A DNA stretch of 64,000 bases from Hymenobacter wooponensis (GCF_004745865.1 NZ_SRKZ01000003.1:744001-808000); one strand, 5' to 3'. Positions 36,004 through 46,015 are shown, counted from the stretch's first letter. The notes: a model not told the origin generated them from the letters alone. A program made the numbers and translations.

Positions 36004-36732
36004 ATGATAACGCAATTACAAATCGGCGAACTTGAGGTGGATGTGGTGCGAAAGGACATCCGCAACGTACACCTGGCTGTGTTGCCACCCGATGGGCGGG
36101 TGCGCATTGCTACGCCTCCACAGGTAGGCGACGAGCAAGTGCGCCGCCTCATCATCGACCGCCTAAGCTGGATACGTTCGCAGCAGCAGAATTTTGAGCA
36201 GCAGCCCCGCCAAACCGTGCGCGAATACGTGTCGGGCGAAACGCACTACTACCAGGGCCACCGTTACCGGCTGAGAGTAACTTATGTAGAAGCCGCGCCC
36301 AAAGTGCAGTTGCGCAACCGCCAGATACTAGAATTGCAGGTTCGCCCCGGTAGCAGCGTTGAGCAGCGGGCGCGGATATTGCAAGCCTGGTACCGCGAAC
36401 GGCTGAAAGAGCAATTACCGGCTGTCGTTGCCAAGTGGGAGCCCGTTGTGGGTGCGCGCGCCAATGCCTGGGCCATTAAACTGATGAAGACGAAATGGGG
36501 AGCTTGCAACATCGAAGCCCGGCGCATCTGGCTCAATCTGGAGTTGGCCAAAGTAGCACCGCACCTACTGGAATACGTGGTGGTGCACGAGCTGACCCAT
36601 CTGCTGGAACGACAGCACAACGCCCGGTTCAAAAGCCTGCTCGACCAATTTATGCCGCAATGGCGCACGAGCCGGGAGGAATTGAACGGCGGAATGTTGG
36701 CAGCCTTTGAGGAGTATGGAACAGGTGAATGA
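36004..36732 (+). CDS. YgjP/DUF45-type zinc metalloprotease of the type I R-M operon
   Basis: 242 residues, starting 6 bp after hsdR, so cotranscribed. It matches the YgjP-like (M48-related, WLM/SprT-type) family: WGACNIEARRIWLNLELAKV, then the zinc site HELTHLL with His195, Glu196 and His199, followed by RQHNARFKSLLDQFMPQW. Such proteases are often encoded next to type I restriction genes; a role in turning over the restriction subunit or stalled protein-DNA complexes is a reasonable guess but unproven. The ORF ends before a small hairpin facing the converging 1714-residue gene. Confidence 0.85.
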   Translation: MITQLQIGELEVDVVRKDIRNVHLAVLPPDGRVRIATPPQVGDEQVRRLIIDRLSWIRSQQQNFEQQPRQTVREYVSGETHYYQGHRYRLRVTYVEAAPKVQLRNRQILELQVRPGSSVEQRARILQAWYRERLKEQLPAVVAKWEPVVGARANAWAIKLMKTKWGACNIEARRIWLNLELAKVAPHLLEYVVVHELTHLLERQHNARFKSLLDQFMPQWRTSREELNGGMLAAFEEYGTGE

Positions 36733-36740
36733 ATATCGTA

Positions 36741-36758
36741 GAGTGTTGTTAAACACTC
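36741..36758. terminator. Hairpin between convergent genes
   Basis: GAGTGTT-GTTA-AACACTC, a 7-bp perfect stem 9 bp after the metalloprotease stop. There is no adjacent T tract, so termination is uncertain. Confidence 0.35.
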
Positions 36759-36860
36759 CGAGTTCGTGGCCAAATGACTTGGTCGATCATGACAAGGCCT
36801 CAAATTTCTTTTTAACAACCCTAGCAAGTCGGACCGACGTATTGGCATTCTCTGTGCGTA

Positions 36861-39800
36861 CTAGGCAGTTATTCCATTTTGAAACAGGGCGTATGACCTA
36901 GGGCCACCGGGACGGCTTGTTACTTTATCTTGAAAGAAAACGCGAAAAGGCACGGCAGTAGGCCAAGATACGTAAAGCCGTTGTTGCGCAAGCAGGCGGT
37001 TTCCAATCACCCGATATGTTCCAGGCTCCATTTCGGAAAGGTCGGCCTGGAGAAGATCGGCGCATTCCAGTACGATGTCGTGTGCATCAGCAAACTCAGT
37101 CTCCACGGAAACTTGGTTGTCTGAGTAAGAGCACCAAAGTTGTTGATTCTCGTCATGAAATTCGGAATTTGCAAAGCGAATGCGGGAAGCTAACGGATGG
37201 TTGGAGCCGATGAGCTTTTTCAGCTCATCATAGGTCCAGTAATCCGAAACTAAAATATCAACGTCAGTTAGCTTAGTAATATCTAAGCTGGGTTTCAATA
37301 AAATCTCTTGCTGAGAAATTTCTTTGAATTCATCAAAGGGATTCTTAAACCGGCCGTCAATTCCTAAACGGTGAAAAAGAAGAGGATGAGGTCGAAAGAG
37401 TCCCCACATATTTTTTAAGGTGTCGTGGGTGGTAGCTCTCCCCTGCATATTACCGTCACTGATGTGGAAGCGTTCGGGTTGAGTGGCAAGAATTTCGGCG
37501 ATGCGGAAGCGGAAATACACTGGTGCCGGACATTTGGGAAAGCCCAAGCCTTCGGCACGGCCAAAATGCTCGCGACGTTTTTTAGCTTCTTTAAAATCAT
37601 AACCCTCATCATTCAGCCATGAACGGTCAAGTCCCAGGCGCTCCACATAAAACTGTGTAAGTGTATGTGGACGATAGTAAAGCCGAGCGTAGTCCCAGAC
37701 TTTGGCGGGCCAATGATTTATGCTGCCTGAAGCATCAGCCAGATTGTGTTTGGTTTTCAGAACTTCACGCCGGCTGAGTAACTGACCAGAGAGAATAATT
37801 GATGCGGCATTAGTCAAGTGGGTACAATGGAAAGCATAACCAGCCCAAGACGGGTACTTAGGCGCGTACTTTTCAAGCGAGTGTAGATAAGGCAATACGC
37901 AGCTTTTATCGGCTGCAATGAAAGCATAGACTTCCTTCTGACCGGCATCCGGCAAATCTGCATGAACAGCCAAAGCAGGAAAATCCCAAAAGGTGTTGAA
38001 ACGCTGCACCCAATCCGGCTCAAAATGCTTAGCCCATGAGCGGCGTGAAAGCGTAGGCCAGTGTAACCGTTCGGTTAAGCCTTCAAGCAACTCGGTAGTG
38101 AAGCTGATGTCCGTGCGAGAGCTGAGGTAAGGCCAGTCCCAAGGCAGGTCAGCGGTGGGAATAAGCAGGGCGCTGGGCGCGGCCGGGCGGTGGGCAGGGT
38201 CGCTAGATGCCGGTGGGTCAGCCAAGGCCAGGCTACGTGAAAGAGCAGCCAAATCCCATTTTGAGGCAAGCTCACGCAGCAAGGGGACTGTAAGGCTGAA
38301 TGGTGGGTTTCGGGAGAGAATGTGCCAGTCGAGGTAGTCCTGAAACTCGCGGAGTAGGTCAACTGACCAATCGAGGCTGCGTAGATTGGATAAGTAAGCC
38401 CAATCCAAGCTGTACCCGAGGAAATCGCGGAGTATTTGAGAATTCCATTTAAGGTCGGTGCGGCGAACAAGCGCCGCCCAATCCCAAGGCTGCTCAGCGA
38501 GGTGTAGAAGCGTGGAATGGTCAAACTTTACGCTGAGGTTAGCTGAAAGCGCAGTCCAGTCCCAAGGCTGGTCAGCCAACGCCTTGATGGTTGTCAGTTG
38601 AATTTTTAAGCCTCGATTAGCGGAGAGAGCCGTCCAATCCCAAGGTTGGTTTTGCAGACCGGGCTTATCTGGTGAACCAAGCAGGTGCTCGTCGGCCAAG
38701 CTCAATGCAGGCGACGCGGACAGGGCCGTCCAGTTCCAAGGCCGGTCAGCGTAAGCCTGTAACAACTCACCTAAAAACGGAAGGTCAAGCCGCAAGCTGA
38801 AAGTTTTCCAATCAATAAAACGGGCAAATCTTTTGTACTGCTTTCTGACCTTATCAAATTTGGTGTATGGCCGGATGAATGCAGCATACTGCGAGATATA
38901 CGACCAGTCCCAATGCCACTTTAGGTCCTTATTCAGCAGGTAATCAGGGTCGGCATTAAATTCTGGGTTGCGTGAAAGAGTTGGCCAATGCCAGAAGTGC
39001 TGGTAACGGCGAAGCGTACCCACAGTTAGCCGGTGAGCTAAGCGGGAATCGTCGGATAGCACTTGCCAGTCAAGCGGCAGGGCGCGTAGCTGTCCGTTGG
39101 TTAGAGCAGGGTAAGCCTGAGTGGCAGCGTTGGGGTCAGAAATAACGACTTCAACCGGCAGGCTGCGGGTGAATGCTGCACAGGCGTTAGCTTGGGTAGC
39201 TGGGTTGGTTAGCGAGAGCAAACGCTGCTGCCAGCGCGACAGGTTTTCAGCGAGGTCAGAGGGGGCTATCAGCTTTTCCAGCACATAATCCCAAGGTAGC
39301 TGCCCGCGCACGACCGGATGGTCGAGCAGCTGGCTTACTACCAGAGATGCAAAGCCGGGCTGATGAGCCAAGTGAACCCAATCAAGGAACGGTGCAAGCG
39401 TTTCTAGGTGGGCCTCAACCTGCTCTGGCGTAAGCAAACGGCTAACTTGAGGCCAGGGCAGCCAGGGCTGGGCGCTGGAATCCAGTACCCATGAGCTTGT
39501 CAGCAAGGGCTGCATGGGCGGCTGTATTACTATCAGCCCCCAGTTAATTTTGAACGCAACTTGGCCTAGGTTGGTATTGAGTTGGTCGGGGGTTAGCTGT
39601 TGGGTGACATATTCCCAATCCCAGGGTAGCTGCAGGCTGGGGGCAATTGTCAGGCTGAAATTTAGGGGTAACCGGGCAGCAGCAGGAAGAGACAAACTGG
39701 CTAACTGAGAGGCTGGGTCGTGGTGATAATAAATTTCAGCCTCGCGCAACAGGTTGGCCAGCAGGTCAGGCGGCAAATCTGCTACCAGCGCCGCCCAGTC

Positions 39801-42005
39801 CCAGGCCAAACCGAAATCCGGGTGGATGAGTAACTCGTTAGCTACGGCTACCGGGTCGCGGCGGCTAAGGACGGCTAGGTCGAGATATTGCGCGTAAGTT
39901 GAACGCCACGACAGCAGCACCGGCACCGGCAGAGTCTGATTAGCGTAGCGCCAAAGGTCAGGTAACGCATCGGGGCGAGCTTCGAGCAGCTGCGTGTGCA
40001 GGTCGGGCAGGCGGCGGGCTACCTCAGTGGCACCGAAGCGGGCGAGCAGGCGGCTCCATACAATCCGGTCGCGGAACCGGGCAGTAAGGTCCCGGGTCCA
40101 AGCTAATTGTGGGTTGCTGGACAGTGCGGTCCAGTCCCAGGTAAAGTCCGGGTATTGGGTAACGAGGTCAAGGCTGCTGATATTGGCGCTGACGTGAGCT
40201 GCGCCCTCAGCAGTGCGCACCCGCTGGTAGTAGCGCTCGAAGTGCTCAGTTGTCCAAGCTACTGCCGAGTGGCACTCGAAGCCTGACTTGGTGGCGCTGG
40301 ATGCCCAATGCAACAGGCCCAGACTGTCGAAAAAGGCAATCAAGTCGGAAGACCATGCCAGGTTCTGAGTTGTCAGTGGGTTGATACTGTTGCGGTGCTT
40401 TCGTACCAAATCCAGTAATTGAGGCAGGTCAAAACCGGTTGGGGCAGACTGGCCAGGGCCAAGCAGACGCTCCAAGACAAAATGCCAAGGTAAATGAGCA
40501 GCCAGGTTGGGAAGCTGGTCCCACAGCAATTGCGTGGACAGTCCATTAAAAACCGCCGACCAGTCCCAGTATCCGAGTTGCCCGGCTGCAATTTCGGCTA
40601 ACAGGGCAGCCTCCAGAAAAGCCGGGCCGCGACGCAGCAACAACGAGCGGCTGAATGGCAGCAGCCCTAAATGAGCTAGGATAAACGACTCGGACAGGTG
40701 GTCAGTTAAAGCAGTCCAATCCCACTGGAAGCTTTCAGAGCGGCTTAATTGGTCAGCCCACGGGGAGCGTAACATTTGGCCCAGCCAGTTTTCAACAGCC
40801 GCTGGGCTACGTCGAGACAAAACTTCAAAGTCCCACGGGTAGAGTGGGGTGCCATCAGAATCCGGTCTGATAAGCCTTTCAGTAATAAACTCTTCGCTCA
40901 ACCGGCCAGAGAGTACCGCCCAATCCCATAATGAGGGGTAGCTGTCCAGTTCGGCTTCGAGCAACTGTAGTGGAACATGAGTTGAAAGCTGGTTACGCTG
41001 TGGTGGCGGGAGGCCACGTAGCAACGCAGGCAGAGTTTCGGGGGCTGCCCAGCGCAAACGCGAGTCAGCGAGTAGTGTGGGCCAGTGCCAGTCAGATGCA
41101 AAGCGGTGTAGCGCCGTAGCATCAATGCTGGCCGCAGGATTGGCTTGAAAAGCCGCAAACTCAGCCTGATGCCCCCAGGCTACTCGAACAGCGGCATGAG
41201 CAGGCTGGTTGAGGACGGCGGTCAGGTCGGGATTGGCTTGCCCGGCTACGTCAGCGGTAAAGCGGTAGTCGGGAGCATCCTCGCCGCTGGGTGCGGCAGC
41301 AAGCCGGTAGCAGTAGCCGGTAAGAAGAACAGTGCGTGTAGTTGGGTAACCGTTGGAACGACTATCGTCTACGTCCAGTATTTCCGTATCATATTCAATA
41401 CCAGCAGCGTTTAGCTGATGGCGTACCGTGCTCAGCACGGACCCTGCTGTTGCAATGGATGGGTGGATGGCAGATGCCGGTAACTCTGCCTGGCAGCCAG
41501 GGTGGTCTAGTGGGAGTTGGTTGTTTAGGCGTGGCGTTAGCCCTAGGCTGATAAACGAGAAGTCGTCTGAAACTTCCAGTTCATTGAGTTGCCAGTAGGC
41601 ACAGTCAGCGATGAAGTATTCATATTTGACCCGATACTGAATGGCCGCGGCTGAATAAGCTGTGCGGCGGATAAGACCATCATCTGAACGGACTATGAGC
41701 CCAAAAGCTGCCAGGACATCCAGCAAACCATTCCATAAAGCCGCTTCGGCAGGGTCGCGGTAGCGCAGAGGCTGCGCGGTGAAATCATCAGCTAAAGCGA
41801 AGCCTAGGGCACTACCAAGAGTATCGGCTTGGGTTTCACCACCGAAAAAATCCAGGTAGCGCAAAATAACTTCTTCCTCGGGTAGCACTGGCCGGGCACG
41901 GCGGCAGCGCACCCGCACTACTGGCTGCTCGGCTGTTAGTTGATAGCTGGGTGCGAAAAGAAAGGAAAAACCCGGATAAGGAGTAGCAATCGTAGAAAGT
42001 GACAT
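36861..42005 (-). CDS. Giant Trp-repeat protein with C-terminal DarT-like ADP-ribosyltransferase domain
   Basis: 1714 residues from the ATG at 42005 (a TTG at 42014 is possible). Three parts are visible. Residues 1-~300 are unrecognised, with a winged-helix-like start (EEEVILRYLDFFGGETQADT). Residues ~300-1345 contain about 25 units of 26-45 residues built on [PL]-W-[DHN]-W-x-x-L-S (PWDWTALSANRGL, LDWHILSRNPPF, FTWDWTALSSNPQL), probably a solenoid. Residues ~1385-1600 resemble DarT: HCTHLTNAASIILSG with the HxT NAD contact, a DYARLYYRPHTLTQFY stretch, HISDGNMQG and the ISQQEILLKP segment supplying a catalytic-Glu candidate near 1566. Fifteen bp after the SF1 helicase gene, so coexpressed. No DarG macrodomain antitoxin is seen. 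The ADP-ribosylation target (DNA or protein) is inference. Confidence 0.75.
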   Translation of the reverse strand: MSLSTIATPYPGFSFLFAPSYQLTAEQPVVRVRCRRARPVLPEEEVILRYLDFFGGETQADTLGSALGFALADDFTAQPLRYRDPAEAALWNGLLDVLAAFGLIVRSDDGLIRRTAYSAAAIQYRVKYEYFIADCAYWQLNELEVSDDFSFISLGLTPRLNNQLPLDHPGCQAELPASAIHPSIATAGSVLSTVRHQLNAAGIEYDTEILDVDDSRSNGYPTTRTVLLTGYCYRLAAAPSGEDAPDYRFTADVAGQANPDLTAVLNQPAHAAVRVAWGHQAEFAAFQANPAASIDATALHRFASDWHWPTLLADSRLRWAAPETLPALLRGLPPPQRNQLSTHVPLQLLEAELDSYPSLWDWAVLSGRLSEEFITERLIRPDSDGTPLYPWDFEVLSRRSPAAVENWLGQMLRSPWADQLSRSESFQWDWTALTDHLSESFILAHLGLLPFSRSLLLRRGPAFLEAALLAEIAAGQLGYWDWSAVFNGLSTQLLWDQLPNLAAHLPWHFVLERLLGPGQSAPTGFDLPQLLDLVRKHRNSINPLTTQNLAWSSDLIAFFDSLGLLHWASSATKSGFECHSAVAWTTEHFERYYQRVRTAEGAAHVSANISSLDLVTQYPDFTWDWTALSSNPQLAWTRDLTARFRDRIVWSRLLARFGATEVARRLPDLHTQLLEARPDALPDLWRYANQTLPVPVLLSWRSTYAQYLDLAVLSRRDPVAVANELLIHPDFGLAWDWAALVADLPPDLLANLLREAEIYYHHDPASQLASLSLPAAARLPLNFSLTIAPSLQLPWDWEYVTQQLTPDQLNTNLGQVAFKINWGLIVIQPPMQPLLTSSWVLDSSAQPWLPWPQVSRLLTPEQVEAHLETLAPFLDWVHLAHQPGFASLVVSQLLDHPVVRGQLPWDYVLEKLIAPSDLAENLSRWQQRLLSLTNPATQANACAAFTRSLPVEVVISDPNAATQAYPALTNGQLRALPLDWQVLSDDSRLAHRLTVGTLRRYQHFWHWPTLSRNPEFNADPDYLLNKDLKWHWDWSYISQYAAFIRPYTKFDKVRKQYKRFARFIDWKTFSLRLDLPFLGELLQAYADRPWNWTALSASPALSLADEHLLGSPDKPGLQNQPWDWTALSANRGLKIQLTTIKALADQPWDWTALSANLSVKFDHSTLLHLAEQPWDWAALVRRTDLKWNSQILRDFLGYSLDWAYLSNLRSLDWSVDLLREFQDYLDWHILSRNPPFSLTVPLLRELASKWDLAALSRSLALADPPASSDPAHRPAAPSALLIPTADLPWDWPYLSSRTDISFTTELLEGLTERLHWPTLSRRSWAKHFEPDWVQRFNTFWDFPALAVHADLPDAGQKEVYAFIAADKSCVLPYLHSLEKYAPKYPSWAGYAFHCTHLTNAASIILSGQLLSRREVLKTKHNLADASGSINHWPAKVWDYARLYYRPHTLTQFYVERLGLDRSWLNDEGYDFKEAKKRREHFGRAEGLGFPKCPAPVYFRFRIAEILATQPERFHISDGNMQGRATTHDTLKNMWGLFRPHPLLFHRLGIDGRFKNPFDEFKEISQQEILLKPSLDITKLTDVDILVSDYWTYDELKKLIGSNHPLASRIRFANSEFHDENQQLWCSYSDNQVSVETEFADAHDIVLECADLLQADLSEMEPGTYRVIGNRLLAQQRLYVSWPTAVPFRVFFQDKVTSRPGGPRSYALFQNGITA

Positions 42006-42020
42006 AGCGGGCAAACGAAC

Positions 42021-45000
42021 TCAGGCAGACAAGTAAGGAAGCAGGTCGGTATAGGGCACGACACGCCCACGGGCCTGCACCGTTTCATACACCCGGCGGT
42101 AGCAGTCGTGCCGGCTGAAGTGCCGGCTGTTGCCCACAATTACCAGCAGGCGCTTGGCCCGCGAGAGGGCCACGTTAAGCCGGTTGGGAAACTGAGCAAA
42201 GCCCAGGCTTGGCTGAGGCGGGTAGCCGTAGCTGTCCGGGTATGTATCCAGGTCGGGGGTGGAAGGGTGAGCGTAGGCCAGCATATCGCTGCGCACCAGC
42301 GACACAACAACGATGTTGCGCTCCATGCCCTGAAATTTATCTACCGTTTGTAAACGGGTGGGCACACGGCTTGCAAACTCCGCTTCTACCTCCTTGAGTA
42401 GTCGTACTTGGCGGCCGTAGAAAGTAATCAGCGCAACTTCCTGGTCTTCTGGTTTAGTCCAGTGACGCTGAAAATCAGCAAAGCCCTGGCTCCCGGCTAG
42501 ACAAGACAACACCGCCCGCACAGCCTCCACCTCAGTTGGGTTGACGCGGGAAGTGCCAGCCAGCATTTCAGGCGCATCCACCTCGACCCATACCAAGTGG
42601 TCAGCCGGCGTGAGTAAGGCCGGGTGGCTCAGGCCGTGGTAGCGACTCAGGGGGTGGCTTAGGTCAGGAACGTCAGCCAACGTAGTAGGAATGCCGCAGT
42701 TCAGGCCACCGTCGGCGACGTAAAACTGTTTAATTACCTCATTGATATCAGGGTGCATCCGATACTGCGTATCAAAGCGCGAAAGCACGCCGGGCTGTAA
42801 GCCCGGCTGCGTAAATAGCCGCTCAAACTGTGATGTCTCAGCATCGGCGCGGGAAAACTGCCGGGCTAACTCGGGCGCACCAGCAGCCTCAAGGGTATTA
42901 CGGAATTCCTCTTGGTCGAGTAGCGGAGGCAGTTGGCGGTGGTCGCCAATTACTACGGCCCGGTGGGCGTGAATCAGGGCCAGGGCCAGTTCGGGCGGGG
43001 TGGCTTTGCTGGCTTCATCCATTACTACCACGTCGAAGCGGATACCTCGCGGTACCGACTTTGGAGGAAGCAGGTTTGCTAACCCAAACCTCTCGGCTTT
43101 AATGTACTGCTGCTCTTGAATTAACTGCTTTGTTTTATCTGTAACGCACAGCTTGGAGCCAAAAACACGCTGATATTGCCGGAAGAACTGGGTAGGAGTC
43201 TGGCGAGTCGTTTTTTCGCCGAGGGCACCGCCCGTAGCTCCAATCACATTGGTATGGGCCAGATACCGACTTAGCACGCTGCTTTTTGTAGTAGCCGATG
43301 GGGAAGCTAGCGCCACAACCCAGGCTTCACGTAGCTCGGCGGGCAGTTCCGCAGGGGCCTGTACTTCAGCGCGGCGAGCTATGTTGCGCAGCCAGCGCGT
43401 AAGGGCGTTGTCCTGCTGTTCGGCCGTCAGGTCGTCGACTGAGTTTTCAGCCCAGGCGGTAAGGCGACTGAGGGCGTAGCGTCCACCTTCGCGCTCCAGC
43501 TTGCTCTCGTCGCCAATGCGCACGGGCCTAACCAAGTTGTGCGTGCCGTGCTCAAGCTTCTCAAGAGCATTATCTACAGCGGTATTGGTTTCCGACGTGA
43601 GCAGGATACGGTGCTGGGGATTCTGGCGTACTAAGTGCCATATAATCTGTGAAATAGCGGTAGACTTACCGGTGCCGGGCGGGCCTTGAACCAACGCTAA
43701 GTCCGGGGTGAGCAGGCTGGCTACTACAGCGGCGTGCTGCGCGGGGTTGAGAGGCAAATAAGAGTGAGTAGCTACTTCGCGCCAAGTAGCTGAATCTGGC
43801 TCTAGCTCGCCAGGATTTGCAGCGCCACCAGCGGCAGTTGAGTCAAATAGCGCCCGGCGGGTCTGCGGGTTGGGTAGCGCTGCTTCTGGGTTATTTACAC
43901 GTCGTAGGGCTTGGGAAAGGCGGTACAGCTTCTCACGGTCCCCGGTCAGGTTAGGGCGGACCTCACCGGCTGCTCGTAGCCGGGTGAGCAGGCTATCGCG
44001 ATGCTCATCGGTGCATTCTGGGGGCAACCCGATGTAGATGAACGGGTACTTTACACGTACCAACTGACCCAACGGGAGGCGGGCCGGACCTTCACCGATA
44101 GTAATTTCTTCGCCCCGCAACTGTTGCAGCCGTTCAGCTTCGTCTTTTACAAATCGTTGGGGTTCTTCTTTCGCCCGAAATACAAGCCTGTCCTGTGGGG
44201 GCAGCTGCAGAGCCAGCTGTAAGCGTTCTAGTTCAGGACGAAAACTGTCAAGCAGGTTATGTAAGCGCAGGTTTTCGGAGACGCGCTTTGCAAAAGAAAA
44301 ATAGTGTGTGAAAGTAAGCTGTCGCCATTCGAGGTCTGCTTCCAACTTTATATTGGGAAATGCCGCTTTCAGGCGGCCTGCCAATGCTTCAAGGCAGCTA
44401 GCTTGCTCTGTTTTATTACCCGAAGTAGTCCTAAAGCAGTATACTAAGTCCTGAATCTGCACCCCTACTCCGCGCTTTAGTTCCTCTAAGTAGGCAAGTA
44501 GCGTCGCGTGGCTGTATTCATCGGCATTTAATGTCCAGGTTTTTTCTGGCTCGGTGACTGTGCATAAAGTAGCCTTAACTCCTTGCCAGACAAAACCGGC
44601 AGCGGTCAAGGTTTGACGCATAGCTAGTGCGGCCTCTGCGCGAGTCCAGCGCAAAAAATTACGTTCACCGTTGGTGCTCTCAGGAGTTTCTGCTATGCCC
44701 AGCAGTCTGATGCTTACCTTAATTTGTGAGTCTTCTGCTGCTTTAGACTGGTCGACTTGAAATGGCCTAGCGAGTTCGGCTCGGTTTAATAAAAGCTCAA
44801 CCTGTTGCTTTACCGCTTCGGGGGTATGGCGGCGCTTTCGTACCGAACCCTGTAGGACGGGCTGCGGCTGGTAGGAGAAATAACATTGCTCGGCTACTTC
44901 GGCTAACTTTAAAAAGTTGTTCGTAGTGGCAGCAGTATTCCACGGCAGAGAGAAGTAGCCTAGCCGGGCATCAATAGCAGATTCCTGAAGGCCGAGTAAT

Positions 45001-45209
45001 GACTTAGCCTGTTGATAGAATTTTGCTTTGTTATCGGTTGGAATGATTTCCAGCCGCACTTCACTTGAAGAAAAATTTTCTTCTTCAGGTAGCTTAATTT
45101 TAAGGGGGCGTTCCCGGTGCCGGACTACAGCTTCTTGAGCTTCAATAAAAACCTGCCAGCTGTTTCGATGATCCTCTAAACCGGATAGTTGACGGGGACG
45201 CGATGACAT
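42021..45209 (-). CDS. Superfamily 1 (UPF1/DNA2-like) helicase
   Basis: 1062 residues. The N-terminal ~480 residues are unrecognised, with several basic helices. The helicase core has Walker A VQGPPGTGKST (~residue 506-516), motif Ia TSETNTAVDNALEKL, motif II VVMDEASKATPPE (~728), motif III VIGDHRQLPPLL, motif IV/V LSRFDTQYRMHPDI and LQTVDKFQGMERNIVVVSLVRS, and motif VI FPNRLNVALSRAKRLLVIVGN. This is the AAA_11/AAA_12 type found in many defence systems and in UPF1/SMN-like RNA/DNA helicases. It is followed after 15 bp by the giant repeat/ART protein and preceded by two unknown genes and a TIGR04255-like gene on the same strand. Confidence 0.9.
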   Translation of the reverse strand: MSSRPRQLSGLEDHRNSWQVFIEAQEAVVRHRERPLKIKLPEEENFSSSEVRLEIIPTDNKAKFYQQAKSLLGLQESAIDARLGYFSLPWNTAATTNNFLKLAEVAEQCYFSYQPQPVLQGSVRKRRHTPEAVKQQVELLLNRAELARPFQVDQSKAAEDSQIKVSIRLLGIAETPESTNGERNFLRWTRAEAALAMRQTLTAAGFVWQGVKATLCTVTEPEKTWTLNADEYSHATLLAYLEELKRGVGVQIQDLVYCFRTTSGNKTEQASCLEALAGRLKAAFPNIKLEADLEWRQLTFTHYFSFAKRVSENLRLHNLLDSFRPELERLQLALQLPPQDRLVFRAKEEPQRFVKDEAERLQQLRGEEITIGEGPARLPLGQLVRVKYPFIYIGLPPECTDEHRDSLLTRLRAAGEVRPNLTGDREKLYRLSQALRRVNNPEAALPNPQTRRALFDSTAAGGAANPGELEPDSATWREVATHSYLPLNPAQHAAVVASLLTPDLALVQGPPGTGKSTAISQIIWHLVRQNPQHRILLTSETNTAVDNALEKLEHGTHNLVRPVRIGDESKLEREGGRYALSRLTAWAENSVDDLTAEQQDNALTRWLRNIARRAEVQAPAELPAELREAWVVALASPSATTKSSVLSRYLAHTNVIGATGGALGEKTTRQTPTQFFRQYQRVFGSKLCVTDKTKQLIQEQQYIKAERFGLANLLPPKSVPRGIRFDVVVMDEASKATPPELALALIHAHRAVVIGDHRQLPPLLDQEEFRNTLEAAGAPELARQFSRADAETSQFERLFTQPGLQPGVLSRFDTQYRMHPDINEVIKQFYVADGGLNCGIPTTLADVPDLSHPLSRYHGLSHPALLTPADHLVWVEVDAPEMLAGTSRVNPTEVEAVRAVLSCLAGSQGFADFQRHWTKPEDQEVALITFYGRQVRLLKEVEAEFASRVPTRLQTVDKFQGMERNIVVVSLVRSDMLAYAHPSTPDLDTYPDSYGYPPQPSLGFAQFPNRLNVALSRAKRLLVIVGNSRHFSRHDCYRRVYETVQARGRVVPYTDLLPYLSA

Positions 45210-45246
45210 AACTGAGAAAGTTGAGGATAATATAGATCACTAACGT

Positions 45247-45283
45247 CAGTAAGTATAGCCAGCTCCGGGCTTCTTACTTACTG
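45247..45283 (-). promoter_or_regulatory. Intercistronic hairpin upstream of the helicase gene
   Basis: Perfect 9-bp arms CAGTAAGTA / TACTTACTG (45247-45255 and 45275-45283), with inner AGCC/GGCT pairing, in the 152-bp gap before the helicase ATG. There is no U tract. It could be an attenuator, a processing site or an operator. Confidence 0.35.
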
Positions 45284-45361
45284 TACTCCGGCAAATATGC
45301 AGTTGGAGATTCACCATTGCCATCTTGAGGAAAAAGAATACCGGCCGCCGGGCTAGCGTAG

Positions 45362-46015
45362 CTAAGCGGCGCTGTCGTAAAGGGCGGCAGGCCAGTCCTG
45401 CGGGCTGCCCACGGCCGTAAGCGGCTGAGCTAGGCCGGCCTCCTGAAACGCCTGCCGAATAGCCTCCCCTACCTTGCGCAACTGGTGGTCGGAATACGTG
45501 CCGGGCGCGTTGGCCCAGCCGTCGGTGGTATGCCGGAAGCGTAGCTCGCAGTGCCAGTAGTTCCAGCCCGTGGGGGCATGGAGTACGTGTACCACAAAGG
45601 AACCCCGTGTAGTAGTGAGCGGGCAGCCGTTTACTTCGGCCACAGCTAGGCCGTAAGCATCCCACTGTTGGGGGGGAGTCGCCTGCATATGCTGGTCAGC
45701 ATGCGGTGCGGGCGCAATCACCGCATTGTTGGGCTGCCAGTATTCGCGCAGGTAGATTCTTCCGGTAGCGGTAACGGGTGCCCAGGCCGCGTCGGCCAGC
45801 TGAAACTGCCCGAGCAAGTTCACGGACAATCCTTCCGGTAAGCGTTGAGACGGCGAAGCAATCTGGTCGGCGCGCAGATAGGGGCGGCCGTTGGCGGCCC
45901 GCTGGCTGAGAAAGACTACGGCGTCATCAGTACGCCGCAACAGCCAGCCAGGTGTCAGCACAGTGGGCGGCAGCAGGCGGTACGTAGAGGCAGGAAGTAA
46001 ATGCGCGGGATACAA
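45362..46015 (-). CDS. Unknown protein of the helicase/ART operon (small protein B)
   Basis: A 217-residue soluble protein, not recognised. It has Pro/Leu-rich N-terminal strands (STYRLLPPTVLTPGWLLRRTDDAVVFLS) and a C-terminal half with FVVHVLHAPTGWNYWHCELRFRHTTDGW and a helix KVGEAIRQAFQEAGL, suggesting a compact alpha/beta domain. It is 48 bp after the preceding gene and 152 bp before the helicase. Its conserved position in the operon, rather than its sequence, suggests a role as partner or antitoxin of the downstream helicase/ADP-ribosyltransferase pair. Confidence 0.7.
   Translation of the reverse strand: MYPAHLLPASTYRLLPPTVLTPGWLLRRTDDAVVFLSQRAANGRPYLRADQIASPSQRLPEGLSVNLLGQFQLADAAWAPVTATGRIYLREYWQPNNAVIAPAPHADQHMQATPPQQWDAYGLAVAEVNGCPLTTTRGSFVVHVLHAPTGWNYWHCELRFRHTTDGWANAPGTYSDHQLRKVGEAIRQAFQEAGLAQPLTAVGSPQDWPAALYDSAA

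Noticed and set aside
36707..36901. 64-codon plus-strand frame between convergent genes
   Set aside because: Overlaps both neighbours' ends and has no family or ribosome site.
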